Assembly (NCBI GenBank): GCA_964442325.1
Contig: CAYTYX010000002.1
Span: forward strand, 1 to 64,000
Source: CAYTYX01 sp964442325
GTDB lineage: Bacteria; Patescibacteriota; Saccharimonadia; Saccharimonadales; UBA10212
Reading direction: 5' to 3'
DNA length: 64,000 bases
Shown: piece by piece, positions 25,601-33,046 of the stretch
Numbering within the stretch: the stretch's first letter is position 1
Layout of the letters: every line of letters starts with the position of its first letter
Notes under the pieces: model-generated
What the model saw: only the letters and a program-made list of their open reading frames with translations
Database searches by the model: none
Told to the model about the DNA's origin: nothing
Made by a program: the position numbers and the translations under genes

Positions 25601-26229
25601 TTTGCCATTTTTAATAACTGGTCGTTGACCCGATTTTGTTCATCCCAATGGCTGGGGTGATCGGGGTGTCCGTGATCTTGGAGCTCGATATAGTAACGAT
25701 CGCCAAAAACGCTCTTGTACCACTCGACTATTTTCTTAGCTTGATCATACTGGCCAGCCCGCAGAGCTTCTGCCACCTCGCCACCCGCACAACCACTTAG
25801 AATAATAATGCCTTCGCTATATTTTTTAATTAAGTCGTGGTCAATGCGAGGTTTGTAATAAAAGCCGTCTAGATTAGCTAGACTAGATAGTTCCATCAAG
25901 TTTTGATAGCCGGCGTGATTCATGGCCAGCATTGTCAGGTGATATTGCTGCCGATCTTTTACGGGGTCTTTGTCGGTGTGCTTGCGCGGGGCAACATAGG
26001 CTTCCATACCGACAATCGATTTAATGCCGGTCTTTTTCGCCATTTGATAAAACTCAATAATGCCGCTCATTGTGCCGTGGTCGGTCACGGCAATGGTATC
26101 CATGCCCATTTCTTTAACCCTATCCACCAGCTCTGGGATTTTGGTTAGGCCATCCAATAACGAATACTGGGTGTGATTATGTAAGTGCACATAATCACTA
26201 GGTTTTAGTTTTACCCCCGTCTTGCTCAT
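22645..26229 (-). CDS. dnaE: DNA polymerase III alpha subunit
   Basis: Replicative polymerase of about 1194 aa. Order: PHP domain (HLHNHTQYSLLDG at the N-terminus), palm with the catalytic PDMDIDIQDDRR, fingers, helix-hairpin-helix (GIKTVGADRQ region and SLTRAGALDRFG) and an OB-fold (VTIGGSVGDVRAIVTKNGAKM) near residue 1000. Length matches DnaE1-type. The start at 26229 (MSKTG) is preferred over ATG 26238 because TATAAT at 26237-26242 overlaps the earlier ATG. Convergent with the CAP gene. Confidence 0.96.
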   Translation of the reverse strand: MSKTGVKLKPSDYVHLHNHTQYSLLDGLTKIPELVDRVKEMGMDTIAVTDHGTMSGIIEFYQMAKKTGIKSIVGMEAYVAPRKHTDKDPVKDRQQYHLTMLAMNHAGYQNLMELSSLANLDGFYYKPRIDHDLIKKYSEGIIILSGCAGGEVAEALRAGQYDQAKKIVEWYKSVFGDRYYIELQDHGHPDHPSHWDEQNRVNDQLLKMAKELDIPAVVTCDAHYLKREDQEAHEILLCVQTGAFLDETDRMSLKDFELHVMDPKEIIARWGDEHPELITNTKKIAERCNLEIELGKILIPKFPVPEGETERSLLEKLVWQGLVWRYGDMERQDSQKLSVAEARKKLSKDVIERANYEFGVVERMGFSGYFLIVADFINWGKDNGVIFGPGRGSAASSILAYSLRITDIDPLAYDLLFERFLNPDRISMPDMDIDIQDDRRDEVIDYCIQKYGTDRVANIVTFGRMAARNSVRDVARVLRVPYGDADRWAKMIPPPVQGRHTPLAKHLQAVPELKSEKASSPEAARVFDLATKLEGTIRSHGVHAAGVVIAPDDLVKFVPLERAAKGVIATQYSMWPIEDLGLLKMDFLGLSNLTTIKNTLRIIKKVEGKGIDISQIPLDDAKTYKLLQKGDTVGVFQLESSGMTRYLKQLKPSVFEDIVAMVALYRPGPMQWIDDFIARKNGLRSIEYLHPVMKPALESTYGVIVYQEQVMQISKDMCGFSGGQADTLRKAIGKKIPSVMAKMKDEFIEGGIKTVGADRQLMERFWGQLEDFAAYCFNKVHSACYALIAYQTAYLKAHYPSAFMAALMTSDYDDTDRLAIEITECRNLDIEVLPPDANESFHEFAIVPGKNQIRFGLDAIKNVGHGAAEEILRAREAAGGQFANLEEFCRHVSPHIANRKTLESLTRAGALDRFGERGLLFNNLDNILALANRFHKDAASGQVDLFGSGDEIPNAESSVHLNLDANGPTYSEAEQLAWERELLGLYLSQHPLAAFEQQLSQKATPITKLGSQLEGRPVTIGGSVGDVRAIVTKNGAKMAFVKLSDTSGEIELVVFPKIYTQTEDLWERDQILLVRGKIGAARAGDNGELKVLVDGASKLSDTPALEAVAATVESAPVVAESSAGRLYIRLENSDNQSLLVELKQKLDSHQGKTEVVLVTGLDKQAIKLPQTIDVSEESVRELAQMFGPTNVVFK

Positions 26230-26236
26230 TACAACC

Positions 26237-26242
26237 ATTATA
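26237..26242 (-). promoter_or_regulatory. -10 box of dnaE directly after a terminator
   Basis: Minus-strand TATAAT (26237-26242) follows the U-tract of the terminator hairpin and ends 7 nt before the ATG at 26229. A leaderless dnaE mRNA is predicted. No clear -35; the hairpin occupies that region. Confidence 0.45.
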
Positions 26243-26266
26243 AAAAGAGTCGCTCTCGATAGCGAC
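26242..26266 (-). terminator. intrinsic terminator between the YtxH-like gene and dnaE
   Basis: GTCGCT/AGCGAC stem (26249-26266, 6-nt loop), followed on the minus strand by TCTTTTT. It ends the two-gene 26701/26294 unit and abuts the dnaE -10 box. Confidence 0.8.
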
Positions 26267-26293
26267 CCTTAGTTTTACAACAGATTTATATTT

Positions 26294-26698
26294 TTAAGTC
26301 TTTAGGTATTTGAGTAAGTTTTTCTTGGCTTGTTTGACTTGCTTCACAGCCGCGTCGAGCTCCGGATTTTTAGCTTTACCCTTGCGAGCAGCAGCTAACA
26401 CTTCACCGGCTTTGACTTGGGCCTTTTTAGCCTTTGCGGCAGCGACATTAAATTCCGTCTTAGCCTTACCCTTTAGTTGTCCGCCCTTAGCTTGAGCTTT
26501 GCCTGCTAGTTCTCTAAGCTCAGCTTCGGCATTGTGTAATTGCTGTTCTGCCTCGCTCTTTACTTCACCGGCCTTATCTTTAATGTCTGTTCGGGTTTCT
26601 TTGCCGCTTTTCGGTGCAGTTAAAATACCAGCTACGTAGCCGGCTGCTCCAGCTACTAATGCACCTAATGCAAACTTGCCAGATTTATTTTGTGCCAT
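26294..26698 (-). CDS. YtxH-domain stress/envelope protein
   Basis: 134 aa. A glycine/alanine-rich N-terminal helix (FALGALVAGAAGYVAGILTAP, residues 9-29, ending in the YtxH hallmark APKSGKETR) precedes a long Lys/Ala/Glu-rich helix with repeats reminiscent of late-embryogenesis or apolipophorin-like proteins. It is probably membrane-attached with an amphipathic tail. An AGGAAGGAA Shine-Dalgarno site precedes the ATG. Second gene of a two-gene unit with 26701-26964, then a terminator. Function uncertain. Confidence 0.8.
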   Translation of the reverse strand: MAQNKSGKFALGALVAGAAGYVAGILTAPKSGKETRTDIKDKAGEVKSEAEQQLHNAEAELRELAGKAQAKGGQLKGKAKTEFNVAAAKAKKAQVKAGEVLAAARKGKAKNPELDAAVKQVKQAKKNLLKYLKT

Positions 26699-26700
26699 AA

Positions 26701-26964
26701 TTATTCCTTCCTCTTAGATTTGCCTGAATGAACTTTATTAATTATACCGCCAACCAATTTGAGTATCGCTAGAGGCGAGGCAGTTCGCTCAAACGCGTGA
26801 GCGGCTGATTCAACAGCGCTTGCTACACTGTCGGCGCGGCCGCTAATACGCTTAACGTCACGCAAGAATGAGATTAGATAATAAAGAGCTATGCTAAGGG
26901 TAACCAAGAAAACCGCGAGGGTGGCGCTAACGATGATGAGTAGAACTTGTGCAGCTGTATCCAT
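26701..26964 (-). CDS. DUF948-like single-pass membrane protein
   Basis: 87 aa: one N-terminal helix (residues 6-32, VLLIIVSATLAVFLVTLSIALYY) and a cytoplasmic helical tail (RDVKRISGRADSVASAVESA) ending in basic SGKSKRKE. The pattern resembles DUF948, often found next to YtxH proteins, as here. Spacing to the YtxH gene is 2 nt. A full promoter ends 6 nt before the ATG. Confidence 0.72.
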   Translation of the reverse strand: MDTAAQVLLIIVSATLAVFLVTLSIALYYLISFLRDVKRISGRADSVASAVESAAHAFERTASPLAILKLVGGIINKVHSGKSKRKE

Positions 26965-26970
26965 AGCTAC

Positions 26971-26999
26971 ATTATAAAATTAATAAACTGTAAGCACAA
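26971..26999 (-). promoter_or_regulatory. promoter of the DUF948/YtxH unit
   Basis: Minus-strand TTGTGC (26994-26999), 17-nt spacer, TATAAT (26971-26976), then 6 nt to the ATG at 26964. Leaderless transcript predicted. Confidence 0.6.
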
Positions 27000-28406
27000 C
27001 TAGGCCCCTAGCTGGGTCTTGATAATTTTTTGGGCTAGTTCGGGATTGGCTTGACCTTTAGATTTAGCCATAACTTGGCCAACCAAAAAGCCGATAGCCT
27101 TGGCTTCACCGTTTTTAACGTCTTCGGCCGCTTTCGGATTTTCTTTGATGACCCCTTCAACAATTCTTTCGATTTCTGACTCATCTGAAATCTGGGAGTT
27201 TTTTTCTATAAGTTCATCTATGTCTTTGTAGTATGGGTCATTCATTAGAATGCTTAGTGTATGACTTGCAGTAGTAGAACTCGAGGCTTTAACTCTCACG
27301 GCCTCAGCCACTTTGATATGATTTTCTACGCTAATCTTCAGCCTCTCAGGGCTCTCTAATAGGTCATAGGCTATTCGACGAATGTTTTCAGGAACTGCCC
27401 CTTGAGCTATTACTTCGGATATTCTCTGATAGATCTGGGGGTTATCTAAGATGTCTTCAATAGCTCTTATGTCGAGTCCTATTTTACCCAGTTTCTGCCT
27501 GATTGAGGTAGGGAGTTCTGGCAAGCCCTTCTTGAGTTTTGTAATGTAATTTTCTTCTAGTTCAATTGGGGGGATGTCGGGTTCGGGCATATAACGGTAG
27601 TCTTCGGCTTCTTCTTTGCCACGCTGGCTCGTGGTCTTTTGCTTAGCCTCATCCCAACCGCGGGTTTCTTGGACAATCTTGCTACCTTTTTCTAACTCTT
27701 CGGTTTGGCGTTTAATCTCGTAAGCTACCGCGTCCTCAACAGCTCGGAAGCTGTTTAAGTTCTTGGTCTCCGTGCGCGTACCGGGTTTGGCCGGGTCGAT
27801 ACTGACACTGACGTTTACATCAAAGCGCATATGACCGTGATATAAATCGGCATCGGACACGTCGGCATACTTCATTATTAGGTAAAGCTCGCGCACGTAA
27901 GCCTTAGCTTCAGCCGCACTATGCATATCTGGTTGGCTGACAATTTCAATTAGCGGCGTGCCGGCACGATTTAGATCTACTAGTGAATAATCAGCACCGG
28001 TTTGGTGAATCGTCTTACCGGCGTCTTCTTCCAGATGCACTCTGACAATCCCAACTTTGGTTTTCTTGCCTGCAACCTCAATTTCAACTTCACCGCCTTT
28101 AATAATCGGCTGGTCGTATTGGGTGATTTGATAGCCTTTGGGCAAGTCGGGGTAAAAATAATGTTTGCGGTCAAACTTACTGAATTTTTGCGGCTCGCCA
28201 TTTAGAGCCAATCCTGCGCGTACGGCCAATTCTAGCGCCTTTTCGTTAAGTACCGGCAAGGCTCCGGGCATACCCACGTCAATATGGCTAATTAGCGTAT
28301 TTGGTTTAGCGCTGCGGGCATCGTTATCAACGGCGCTAAATAGTTTGGTCTTGGTCTTAAGCTGAACGTGAGTTTCGATGCCAATAGTTGGGAGGTATTT
28401 GCTCAT
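27000..28406 (-). CDS. gatB: Asp-tRNA(Asn)/Glu-tRNA(Gln) amidotransferase subunit B
   Basis: 468-aa catalytic kinase/tRNA-binding subunit of GatCAB, which converts Glu-tRNA(Gln) and Asp-tRNA(Asn) to the amides. The cradle domain starts PTIGIETHVQLKTKTKLFS; family motifs KFDRKHYFYPDLPKGYQITQ and NRAGTPLIEIVSQPD are present. The C-terminal YqeY-like tail domain ends at residue 468. Start overlaps the upstream HEPN-like gene by 4 bp (ATGA). It implies reliance on the indirect Gln/Asn pathway. Confidence 0.97.
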   Translation of the reverse strand: MSKYLPTIGIETHVQLKTKTKLFSAVDNDARSAKPNTLISHIDVGMPGALPVLNEKALELAVRAGLALNGEPQKFSKFDRKHYFYPDLPKGYQITQYDQPIIKGGEVEIEVAGKKTKVGIVRVHLEEDAGKTIHQTGADYSLVDLNRAGTPLIEIVSQPDMHSAAEAKAYVRELYLIMKYADVSDADLYHGHMRFDVNVSVSIDPAKPGTRTETKNLNSFRAVEDAVAYEIKRQTEELEKGSKIVQETRGWDEAKQKTTSQRGKEEAEDYRYMPEPDIPPIELEENYITKLKKGLPELPTSIRQKLGKIGLDIRAIEDILDNPQIYQRISEVIAQGAVPENIRRIAYDLLESPERLKISVENHIKVAEAVRVKASSSTTASHTLSILMNDPYYKDIDELIEKNSQISDESEIERIVEGVIKENPKAAEDVKNGEAKAIGFLVGQVMAKSKGQANPELAQKIIKTQLGA

Positions 28407-28810
28407 AGTGCCCCCAGGTCGCGCAGACCTTGCTTAAGGCCGGCTAGGGCTTTTTTGGCTTCGTCCGGGCGCAGGCGCTCGTGGTGTTCGTGAACTAATC
28501 TATTACGGAGCTTGTGCGCGTACCACACACCGTCGTTGTCGCTCAATACTCGCTGAGCGCTAACTAGGCGCTCGCCCATAGTTTTACCGTGGAAACTGCG
28601 TTTTTTGAGTGCCTCGTCCAGTAATTTGTCGGCATTAATTACTGCTAGCACCATCCCTTCCGGCGATTTGACCATACTTAGCAGTTCTTCCCAGCGATTT
28701 CGAAAATGCTGCTGGTTCATTGGCCGCGGCACACGGTTAGTTAGAAGCCCCAAGCCAGTCATCATCAAGATGCCAAAAGCTACAAAGATAATTAAGGCGA
28801 TGGTTACCAC
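28403..28810 (-). CDS. membrane-anchored HEPN-like protein inside the gat operon
   Basis: 135 aa. An N-terminal membrane helix (residues 2-22, VTIALIIFVAFGILMMTGLGL) is followed by a helical domain. Near residues 96-110 is YAHKLRNRLVHEHHE, matching the RNxxxH signature of HEPN-superfamily proteins, many of which are ribonucleases or toxin/antitoxin partners. It overlaps gatA by 7 nt and gatB by 4 nt, so it is translationally coupled to both amidotransferase subunits. HEPN membership is inferred from motif and helical context; catalytic activity is unknown. Confidence 0.68.
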   Translation of the reverse strand: MVTIALIIFVAFGILMMTGLGLLTNRVPRPMNQQHFRNRWEELLSMVKSPEGMVLAVINADKLLDEALKKRSFHGKTMGERLVSAQRVLSDNDGVWYAHKLRNRLVHEHHERLRPDEAKKALAGLKQGLRDLGAL

Positions 28811-30231
28811 TTGGCAATCTCCTCAAAGCTTTTTGCAAAACCCAGCAGTTGCCGATCGCTACCTTGGGCAGCCATAATTTGTAAGCCAATTGGTAAGTCG
28901 CCGTCTTTGCCAGCCGGAACGCTGATTGCTGGGATGCCGGCAATATTAGCCGCAGCGGTCATAATGTCGGCCAGGTACATACTCAGCGGATCGGCCGTTT
29001 TTTCACCAATTTTAAAGGCGACAGTCGGCGCTACCGGACCAACCAGGAAATCGTGCGCTTTAAAGGCTTGGTCAAATTCGTTGATGATTTTTGTCCGTAC
29101 GGTTTGGGCCTTTTTGTAATAGGCGTCGTAGTAGCCGCTGCTTAATACGTGCGTGCCAATCATAATGCGCCGCTTGGCTTCGGCGCCAAAGCCTTGTTCG
29201 CGGGCTAGTTCATAGCTCTCTTCTAGATTTTTTGCCTCAGGCGCAAAGTGGCCGTATCGCTGGCCATCGTAACGTGCCAAATTGCTACTAACTTCGGCTG
29301 GGCAGATGATGTAGTAAACCGCCAAAGCGAGCGGCAAGCTTGGTAAACTGACTTGGCTGACTTCGGCACCGGCTTTTTTTAGTAAATCTATGGCACTCAC
29401 GATTACTTGCCTGACTTCTGGCTGCAGACTGTCATCAAAGTATTCGGCTACCACACCAACTTTTTTGCCTTTTAGGCCAAGTGGCAAATCAGTATATCCG
29501 GACTTGTGTCGCTCAATTGTCGTGCTGTCCAGCTCATCACGGCCGGCCATTATATCTAAAACCAGGGCTGCGTCTTCGACGTTTGTTGTCAGCGGCCCAA
29601 TTACATCGGTGCTACTAGCCATAGCTACCACGCCGCTTCGGCTCACCAAACCATAGGTGGGCTTATAGCCAACCACGCCACAAAAGCTGGCTGGCTGGCG
29701 AATCGAGCCACCCGTATCGGTACCGACCGCAAATGGCGCGATTCGCAAGGCCACAGCAGCGGCTGAGCCGCCGGAGCTACCACCCGGCACGCGAGTTTTA
29801 TCGTGTGGATTTTTGGTTACGAACCAGTCGCTATTTTCGGTACTGGCGCCGTGAGCAAAGGCGTCAAGATTAGATTTAGCGATGCAGATTGCGCCCTCAG
29901 CCTCTAGCTTTTCAATAGCAGTGGCCTGGTAGGGCGCTTCAAATGGTCGCAAAATATTACTGGCTGCGGTAGTCTTGCCGCCAAACGTCAAAAAATTATC
30001 TTTGGCAATGAACGGCACACCGGCAAGTCGGCCGGCATTCTTACCAGACTCAACTTGTTTGTCTATTTCGTACGCACGTGTTCTGGCTCGCTCTTCAAGC
30101 GTACTAATGGTTACATCAAAATCCTTATGTTCGGCCAGCACGACCAGAGATTTTTCTACTAAATTAGCAGCTTTAGATTTTCCGGAATTTACACTGGCGG
30201 CAATATCGGCTAGGTTTGGCCAAGCGTCCAT
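28804..30231 (-). CDS. gatA: Asp-tRNA(Asn)/Glu-tRNA(Gln) amidotransferase subunit A
   Basis: 475-aa amidase-signature enzyme that releases ammonia from glutamine for GatB. The Ser-cisSer-Lys triad is visible: Lys in PFIAKDNFL (about residue 77), GGSSGGSAAAV and TDTGGSIRQPASFCG. The C-terminal region GDLPIGLQIMA is conserved. Length is typical. gatC ends 3 nt upstream. Confidence 0.97.
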   Translation of the reverse strand: MDAWPNLADIAASVNSGKSKAANLVEKSLVVLAEHKDFDVTISTLEERARTRAYEIDKQVESGKNAGRLAGVPFIAKDNFLTFGGKTTAASNILRPFEAPYQATAIEKLEAEGAICIAKSNLDAFAHGASTENSDWFVTKNPHDKTRVPGGSSGGSAAAVALRIAPFAVGTDTGGSIRQPASFCGVVGYKPTYGLVSRSGVVAMASSTDVIGPLTTNVEDAALVLDIMAGRDELDSTTIERHKSGYTDLPLGLKGKKVGVVAEYFDDSLQPEVRQVIVSAIDLLKKAGAEVSQVSLPSLPLALAVYYIICPAEVSSNLARYDGQRYGHFAPEAKNLEESYELAREQGFGAEAKRRIMIGTHVLSSGYYDAYYKKAQTVRTKIINEFDQAFKAHDFLVGPVAPTVAFKIGEKTADPLSMYLADIMTAAANIAGIPAISVPAGKDGDLPIGLQIMAAQGSDRQLLGFAKSFEEIAKW

Positions 30232-30234
30232 CTG

Positions 30235-30525
30235 TTATAACACTCGCTTAACTTTAAATTGGCCGGCCTCGACTGCCGGTGCATTTTTTAGTAATTCTTT
30301 GGCCAAGGCTTGGTAGGGCTTTACAGAGTCCGGCCGGCTGACATTTTTGAGCCCGGTAACTTGGTAGGTTGGCTCTAGCCCAGCAGTATCGGCTTTGTCC
30401 AATACCTCGACATAACCTAGGATTTCGGATAATTCGCCGCGAAAGCGCTCAACTTCGGCGTCACTTAGTTTTAGGCGGCTAAGGCGCGCTAATTTTAGGA
30501 CATCGTCCCTAGACAATTTGCTCAT
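30235..30525 (-). CDS. gatC: Asp-tRNA(Asn)/Glu-tRNA(Gln) amidotransferase subunit C
   Basis: 96-aa stabilising subunit of GatCAB. Typical opening KLSRDDVLKLARLSRLKLSDAEVERF with the downstream LSEILGYVEVLDKAD, and the C-terminal VKRVL. First gene of gatC-gatA-HEPN-gatB. The promoter's -10 box ends 12 nt upstream of the ATG, giving a leader of about 5 nt. Confidence 0.95.
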   Translation of the reverse strand: MSKLSRDDVLKLARLSRLKLSDAEVERFRGELSEILGYVEVLDKADTAGLEPTYQVTGLKNVSRPDSVKPYQALAKELLKNAPAVEAGQFKVKRVL

Positions 30526-30537
30526 AAACTTAAAGGT

Positions 30538-30543
30538 ATTATA
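30538..30543 (-). promoter_or_regulatory. extended -10 promoter of the gat operon
   Basis: Minus-strand TGTTATAAT (hexamer 30538-30543). Divergent from the strong promoter of the GC-rich island gene at 30569-30597. Confidence 0.55.
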
Positions 30544-30568
30544 ACAAATTTACCGGATATAATCGGCT

Positions 30569-30597
30569 TTGACACAAATTAGCATTAGTGTTATATT
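30569..30597 (+). promoter_or_regulatory. consensus promoter driving the GC-rich island 1 gene
   Basis: TTGACA (30569-30574), 17-nt spacer, TATATT (30592-30597). Predicted start near 30604, leader about 77 nt. The promoter is AT-rich like the host genome, while the gene is GC-rich. Confidence 0.7.
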
Positions 30598-30609
30598 AGC
30601 ACCAATCAG

Positions 30610-30636
30610 CAAAGACCTGGCCTAGGCTTTGTTTTT
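30610..30636 (+). terminator. attenuator-like hairpin in the island 1 leader
   Basis: CAAAG(a)CCT paired with AGGCTTTG (30610-30631), followed by TTTTTG. It sits between promoter and gene, so it could cap expression. Eight pairs with one bulged A. Confidence 0.5.
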
Positions 30637-30643
30637 GTTGGTC

Positions 30644-30655
30644 GGGTAGGGCAAT
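30644..30655. repeat. left 12-bp inverted repeat of GC-rich island 1
   Basis: GGGTAGGGCAAT, the exact reverse complement of ATTGCCCTACCC at 31048-31059. The pair brackets the GC-rich gene and its terminator. Confidence 0.7.
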
Positions 30656-30680
30656 GTACCATCAACCGAAGGGAGAGCAC

Positions 30681-30989
30681 GTGTCTGGTGCTGCTCGGAT
30701 CAGAGATCTCACGATCCGCTCCGACAATGGAGCCGCAGAGCTCCTTGGCATCGTCGACCATGAGGTGCTGAACAAGCGCGAGGTTCTGATGACCCACATT
30801 CGCGGGAAAGTCGGGGATCTCCGCCTCATCACACTTTTCGACGGTTCGGAGAAGACGAGCGACAACGGAGACGTCACAAGCTTCATCTTCGGCTTCCACG
30901 GCCCGTCGGCACATGACGACGCACTTGCTGCGCTCGAGAAGATCGCCGCGATGCCAGAAGCACTCGAAGAAGAGCTCGTAGCCGCATGA
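30681..30989 (+). CDS. GC-rich foreign-looking hypothetical protein (island 1)
   Basis: 102 aa, soluble, acidic C-terminus (MPEALEEELVAA). Contains a GKVGDLRLITLFDG segment and a FIFGFHGPSAHDDALAALEKI helix; I do not recognise the family. The GTG at 30681 is chosen because GGGAG lies 5 nt upstream; an upstream ATG at 30654 lacks one. Third codon positions are strongly G/C, unlike uvrB and gatC on either side. Flanked by a 12-bp inverted repeat, with an AT-rich promoter and a GC-rich terminator. Likely horizontally acquired, possibly from an actinobacterium. Confidence 0.7.
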   Translation: MSGAARIRDLTIRSDNGAAELLGIVDHEVLNKREVLMTHIRGKVGDLRLITLFDGSEKTSDNGDVTSFIFGFHGPSAHDDALAALEKIAAMPEALEEELVAA

Positions 30990-30999
30990 AATTCGGCGT

Positions 31000-31031
31000 G
31001 ACGGAGGTGGGCCTTAGGGCCTGCCTCCGTC
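31000..31031 (+). terminator. GC-rich hairpin after island 1 gene
   Basis: GACGGAGG pairs with CCTCCGTC, with an inner GGCC/GGCC stem; no U-tract follows. Resembles the U-less terminators of GC-rich genomes. Confidence 0.65.
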
Positions 31032-31047
31032 CACCCTCGTCTTTACG

Positions 31048-31059
31048 ATTGCCCTACCC
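31048..31059. repeat. right 12-bp inverted repeat of GC-rich island 1
   Basis: ATTGCCCTACCC, exact inverse of 30644-30655. It ends 10 bp before the uvrB stop codon. Confidence 0.7.
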
Positions 31060-31069
31060 ATTTCCCAAA

Positions 31070-33028
31070 TTACAACTTGGCTTTGACTTCTTCTATCAAG
31101 TCGCGGAGTTCCGCGGCTTTTTCAAATTCCAAATTCGCAGCCGCCAAATCCATCTGGCTAGTTAAATCTCTAATTAAGAATGCATACTCGTCTTTTGGTA
31201 TTTTCTTTAGATCTAGTTTAGGTTTTTCCGGACCGGCTTCGCGCGGTAGCATATCGCCAACTGCCCGCACGATACTTTGCGGCGTAATGTTATGCTCCTC
31301 ATTATATTTGCGCTGAATTTCACGCCGACGATTGGTTTCATCAATCGCCCGCTTCATACTACCGGTAATGCGGTCGGCGTACATCAGCACGCGGCCTTCT
31401 TCGTGTCGTGCAGCCCGGCCGATAGTTTGAATAAGTGCTGGCTCACTACGCAAAAAACCTTCTTTATCGGCATCTAAAATCGCCACTAAGCTAACTTCCG
31501 GCAAGTCTAGGCCTTCGCGCAACAGGTTGATGCCAACCAGTACGTCGTACACCCCTAGTCGTAAATCGCGCAAAATATCGGTGCGCTCCAGCGTATCAAC
31601 TTCGCTATGGATGTAGGAAACTTTCATATCAAGCTCTTTTAAATATTCTGCCAGATCTTCACTCATCCGTTTGGTTAGAGTCGTGACCAGCACACGCTGG
31701 TACTTAGCGACCCGTTCGCGGATTTCGGCGATTAAATCATCGATTTGCCCATCAATCGGTCGAACCTCAATTTCCGGATCCAGTAAGCCGGTTGGTCGGA
31801 TAATTTGCTGGACTGGCTTGGGACTGCGGCTAAGTTCGTATTCGGCCGGTGTGGCGCTTGTATAGACTACTTGATTCATATGGCGCTCAAATTCAGTGAA
31901 AGTCAGCGGTCGGTTATCCAGCGCGCTCGGCAGACGAAAACCGTGCTCTACCAAAACTTCCTTGCGGGCCCGATCGCCGTTATACATTCCGCGCACCTGC
32001 GGGATACACATATGGCTTTCGTCAACCAGAAGTAGATAATCATCGGGGAAGTAGTCCATCAGTGTGGCTGGTTGCTCGCCGGCTTCGCGGTTGGTTAAAT
32101 AGCGGCTGTAGTTCTCTATGCCTTTTACAAAACCTGTTTGCTCTAGCATTTCAATATCAAACTTAACGCGTTGTTCTAATCTTTGGGCTTCGATTAACTT
32201 GCCCTGGCGTTTGAACTCGGCAATGCGCTCATCGGCCTCTTGTCTGATTTTTACCAGGGCTAGTTTTAATTTTTCGTGCGGCGTTACATAGTGCGAGCCT
32301 GGGAAAATAGTCAGTTCTTTGAGACGGGCTTCAACTTCGCCGGTTAATGGGTTGATGCGAGTCATTTGCTCTAGTTCCTCGCCGAAAAACTCCACGCGGT
32401 AGGCACTTTCTTCGCCGGCTGGAAAAACATCAACTACATCCCCGCGGACGCGGAAATTGCCGCGCTCAAATGCCATATCGTTGCGATGATACTGGATGTC
32501 GGTAAGCTGACGCATAAATTTATCACGCAACCGGCGCTCGCCAGTTTTTAACCTAACAGCCATATGGTCGTAATCTTCTACCGAGCCAATGCCGTAAATA
32601 CAAGAGACACTGGCAACTATTATTACGTCGCGGCGGCTAAGTAACGAAGCCGTCGCAGCGTGGCGCAAGCGATCAATTTCTTCGTTGATGTCGCTGTCTT
32701 TTTCAATATAAGTATCGGTACGCGGGATGTAGGCTTCTGGCTGATAGTAATCGAAGTAGCTGACAAAATAGTGGACTGCATTATTTGGAAAGAACATCCT
32801 AAATTCGTTATAGAGTTGAGCGGCCAGGGTTTTGTTATGGCTCAAAACGAGTGTCGGCTTTTGGGAGTTGTTAATAAGGTTTGCCATTGTAAAGGTCTTG
32901 CCACTGCCGGTCACACCAAGCAGAGTTTGATGCTTAGCACCTTTATTCAATCCTTCCGTCAAAGCAGCAATCGCCGCCGGCTGGTCACCGGTTGGTTTAT
33001 AATCGCTTACCAACTTAAATTTGGTCAC
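31070..33028 (-). CDS. uvrB: UvrABC system protein B
   Basis: 652-aa damage-verification helicase of nucleotide excision repair. Walker [14 protein letters not shown] lies near the N-terminus, the beta-hairpin region [20 protein letters not shown], the helicase motifs VDESH and [15 protein letters not shown], and a C-terminal UVR domain ([20 protein letters not shown]). The start is taken as GTG 33028 ([17 protein letters not shown]) because an extended -10 (TGTTACAAT) ends 5 nt upstream; a TTG at 33043 lies within the promoter. uvrA and uvrC are not in the window. Confidence 0.96.
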   Translation of the reverse strand: MTKFKLVSDYKPTGDQPAAIAALTEGLNKGAKHQTLLGVTGSGKTFTMANLINNSQKPTLVLSHNKTLAAQLYNEFRMFFPNNAVHYFVSYFDYYQPEAYIPRTDTYIEKDSDINEEIDRLRHAATASLLSRRDVIIVASVSCIYGIGSVEDYDHMAVRLKTGERRLRDKFMRQLTDIQYHRNDMAFERGNFRVRGDVVDVFPAGEESAYRVEFFGEELEQMTRINPLTGEVEARLKELTIFPGSHYVTPHEKLKLALVKIRQEADERIAEFKRQGKLIEAQRLEQRVKFDIEMLEQTGFVKGIENYSRYLTNREAGEQPATLMDYFPDDYLLLVDESHMCIPQVRGMYNGDRARKEVLVEHGFRLPSALDNRPLTFTEFERHMNQVVYTSATPAEYELSRSPKPVQQIIRPTGLLDPEIEVRPIDGQIDDLIAEIRERVAKYQRVLVTTLTKRMSEDLAEYLKELDMKVSYIHSEVDTLERTDILRDLRLGVYDVLVGINLLREGLDLPEVSLVAILDADKEGFLRSEPALIQTIGRAARHEEGRVLMYADRITGSMKRAIDETNRRREIQRKYNEEHNITPQSIVRAVGDMLPREAGPEKPKLDLKKIPKDEYAFLIRDLTSQMDLAAANLEFEKAAELRDLIEEVKAKL

Positions 33029-33033
33029 TCCTA

Positions 33034-33039
33034 ATTGTA
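33034..33039 (-). promoter_or_regulatory. extended -10 box of uvrB
   Basis: Minus-strand TACAAT (33034-33039) preceded by TGT and ending 5 nt before the GTG. Leaderless transcript predicted. Confidence 0.4.
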
Positions 33040-33046
33040 ACAATAA

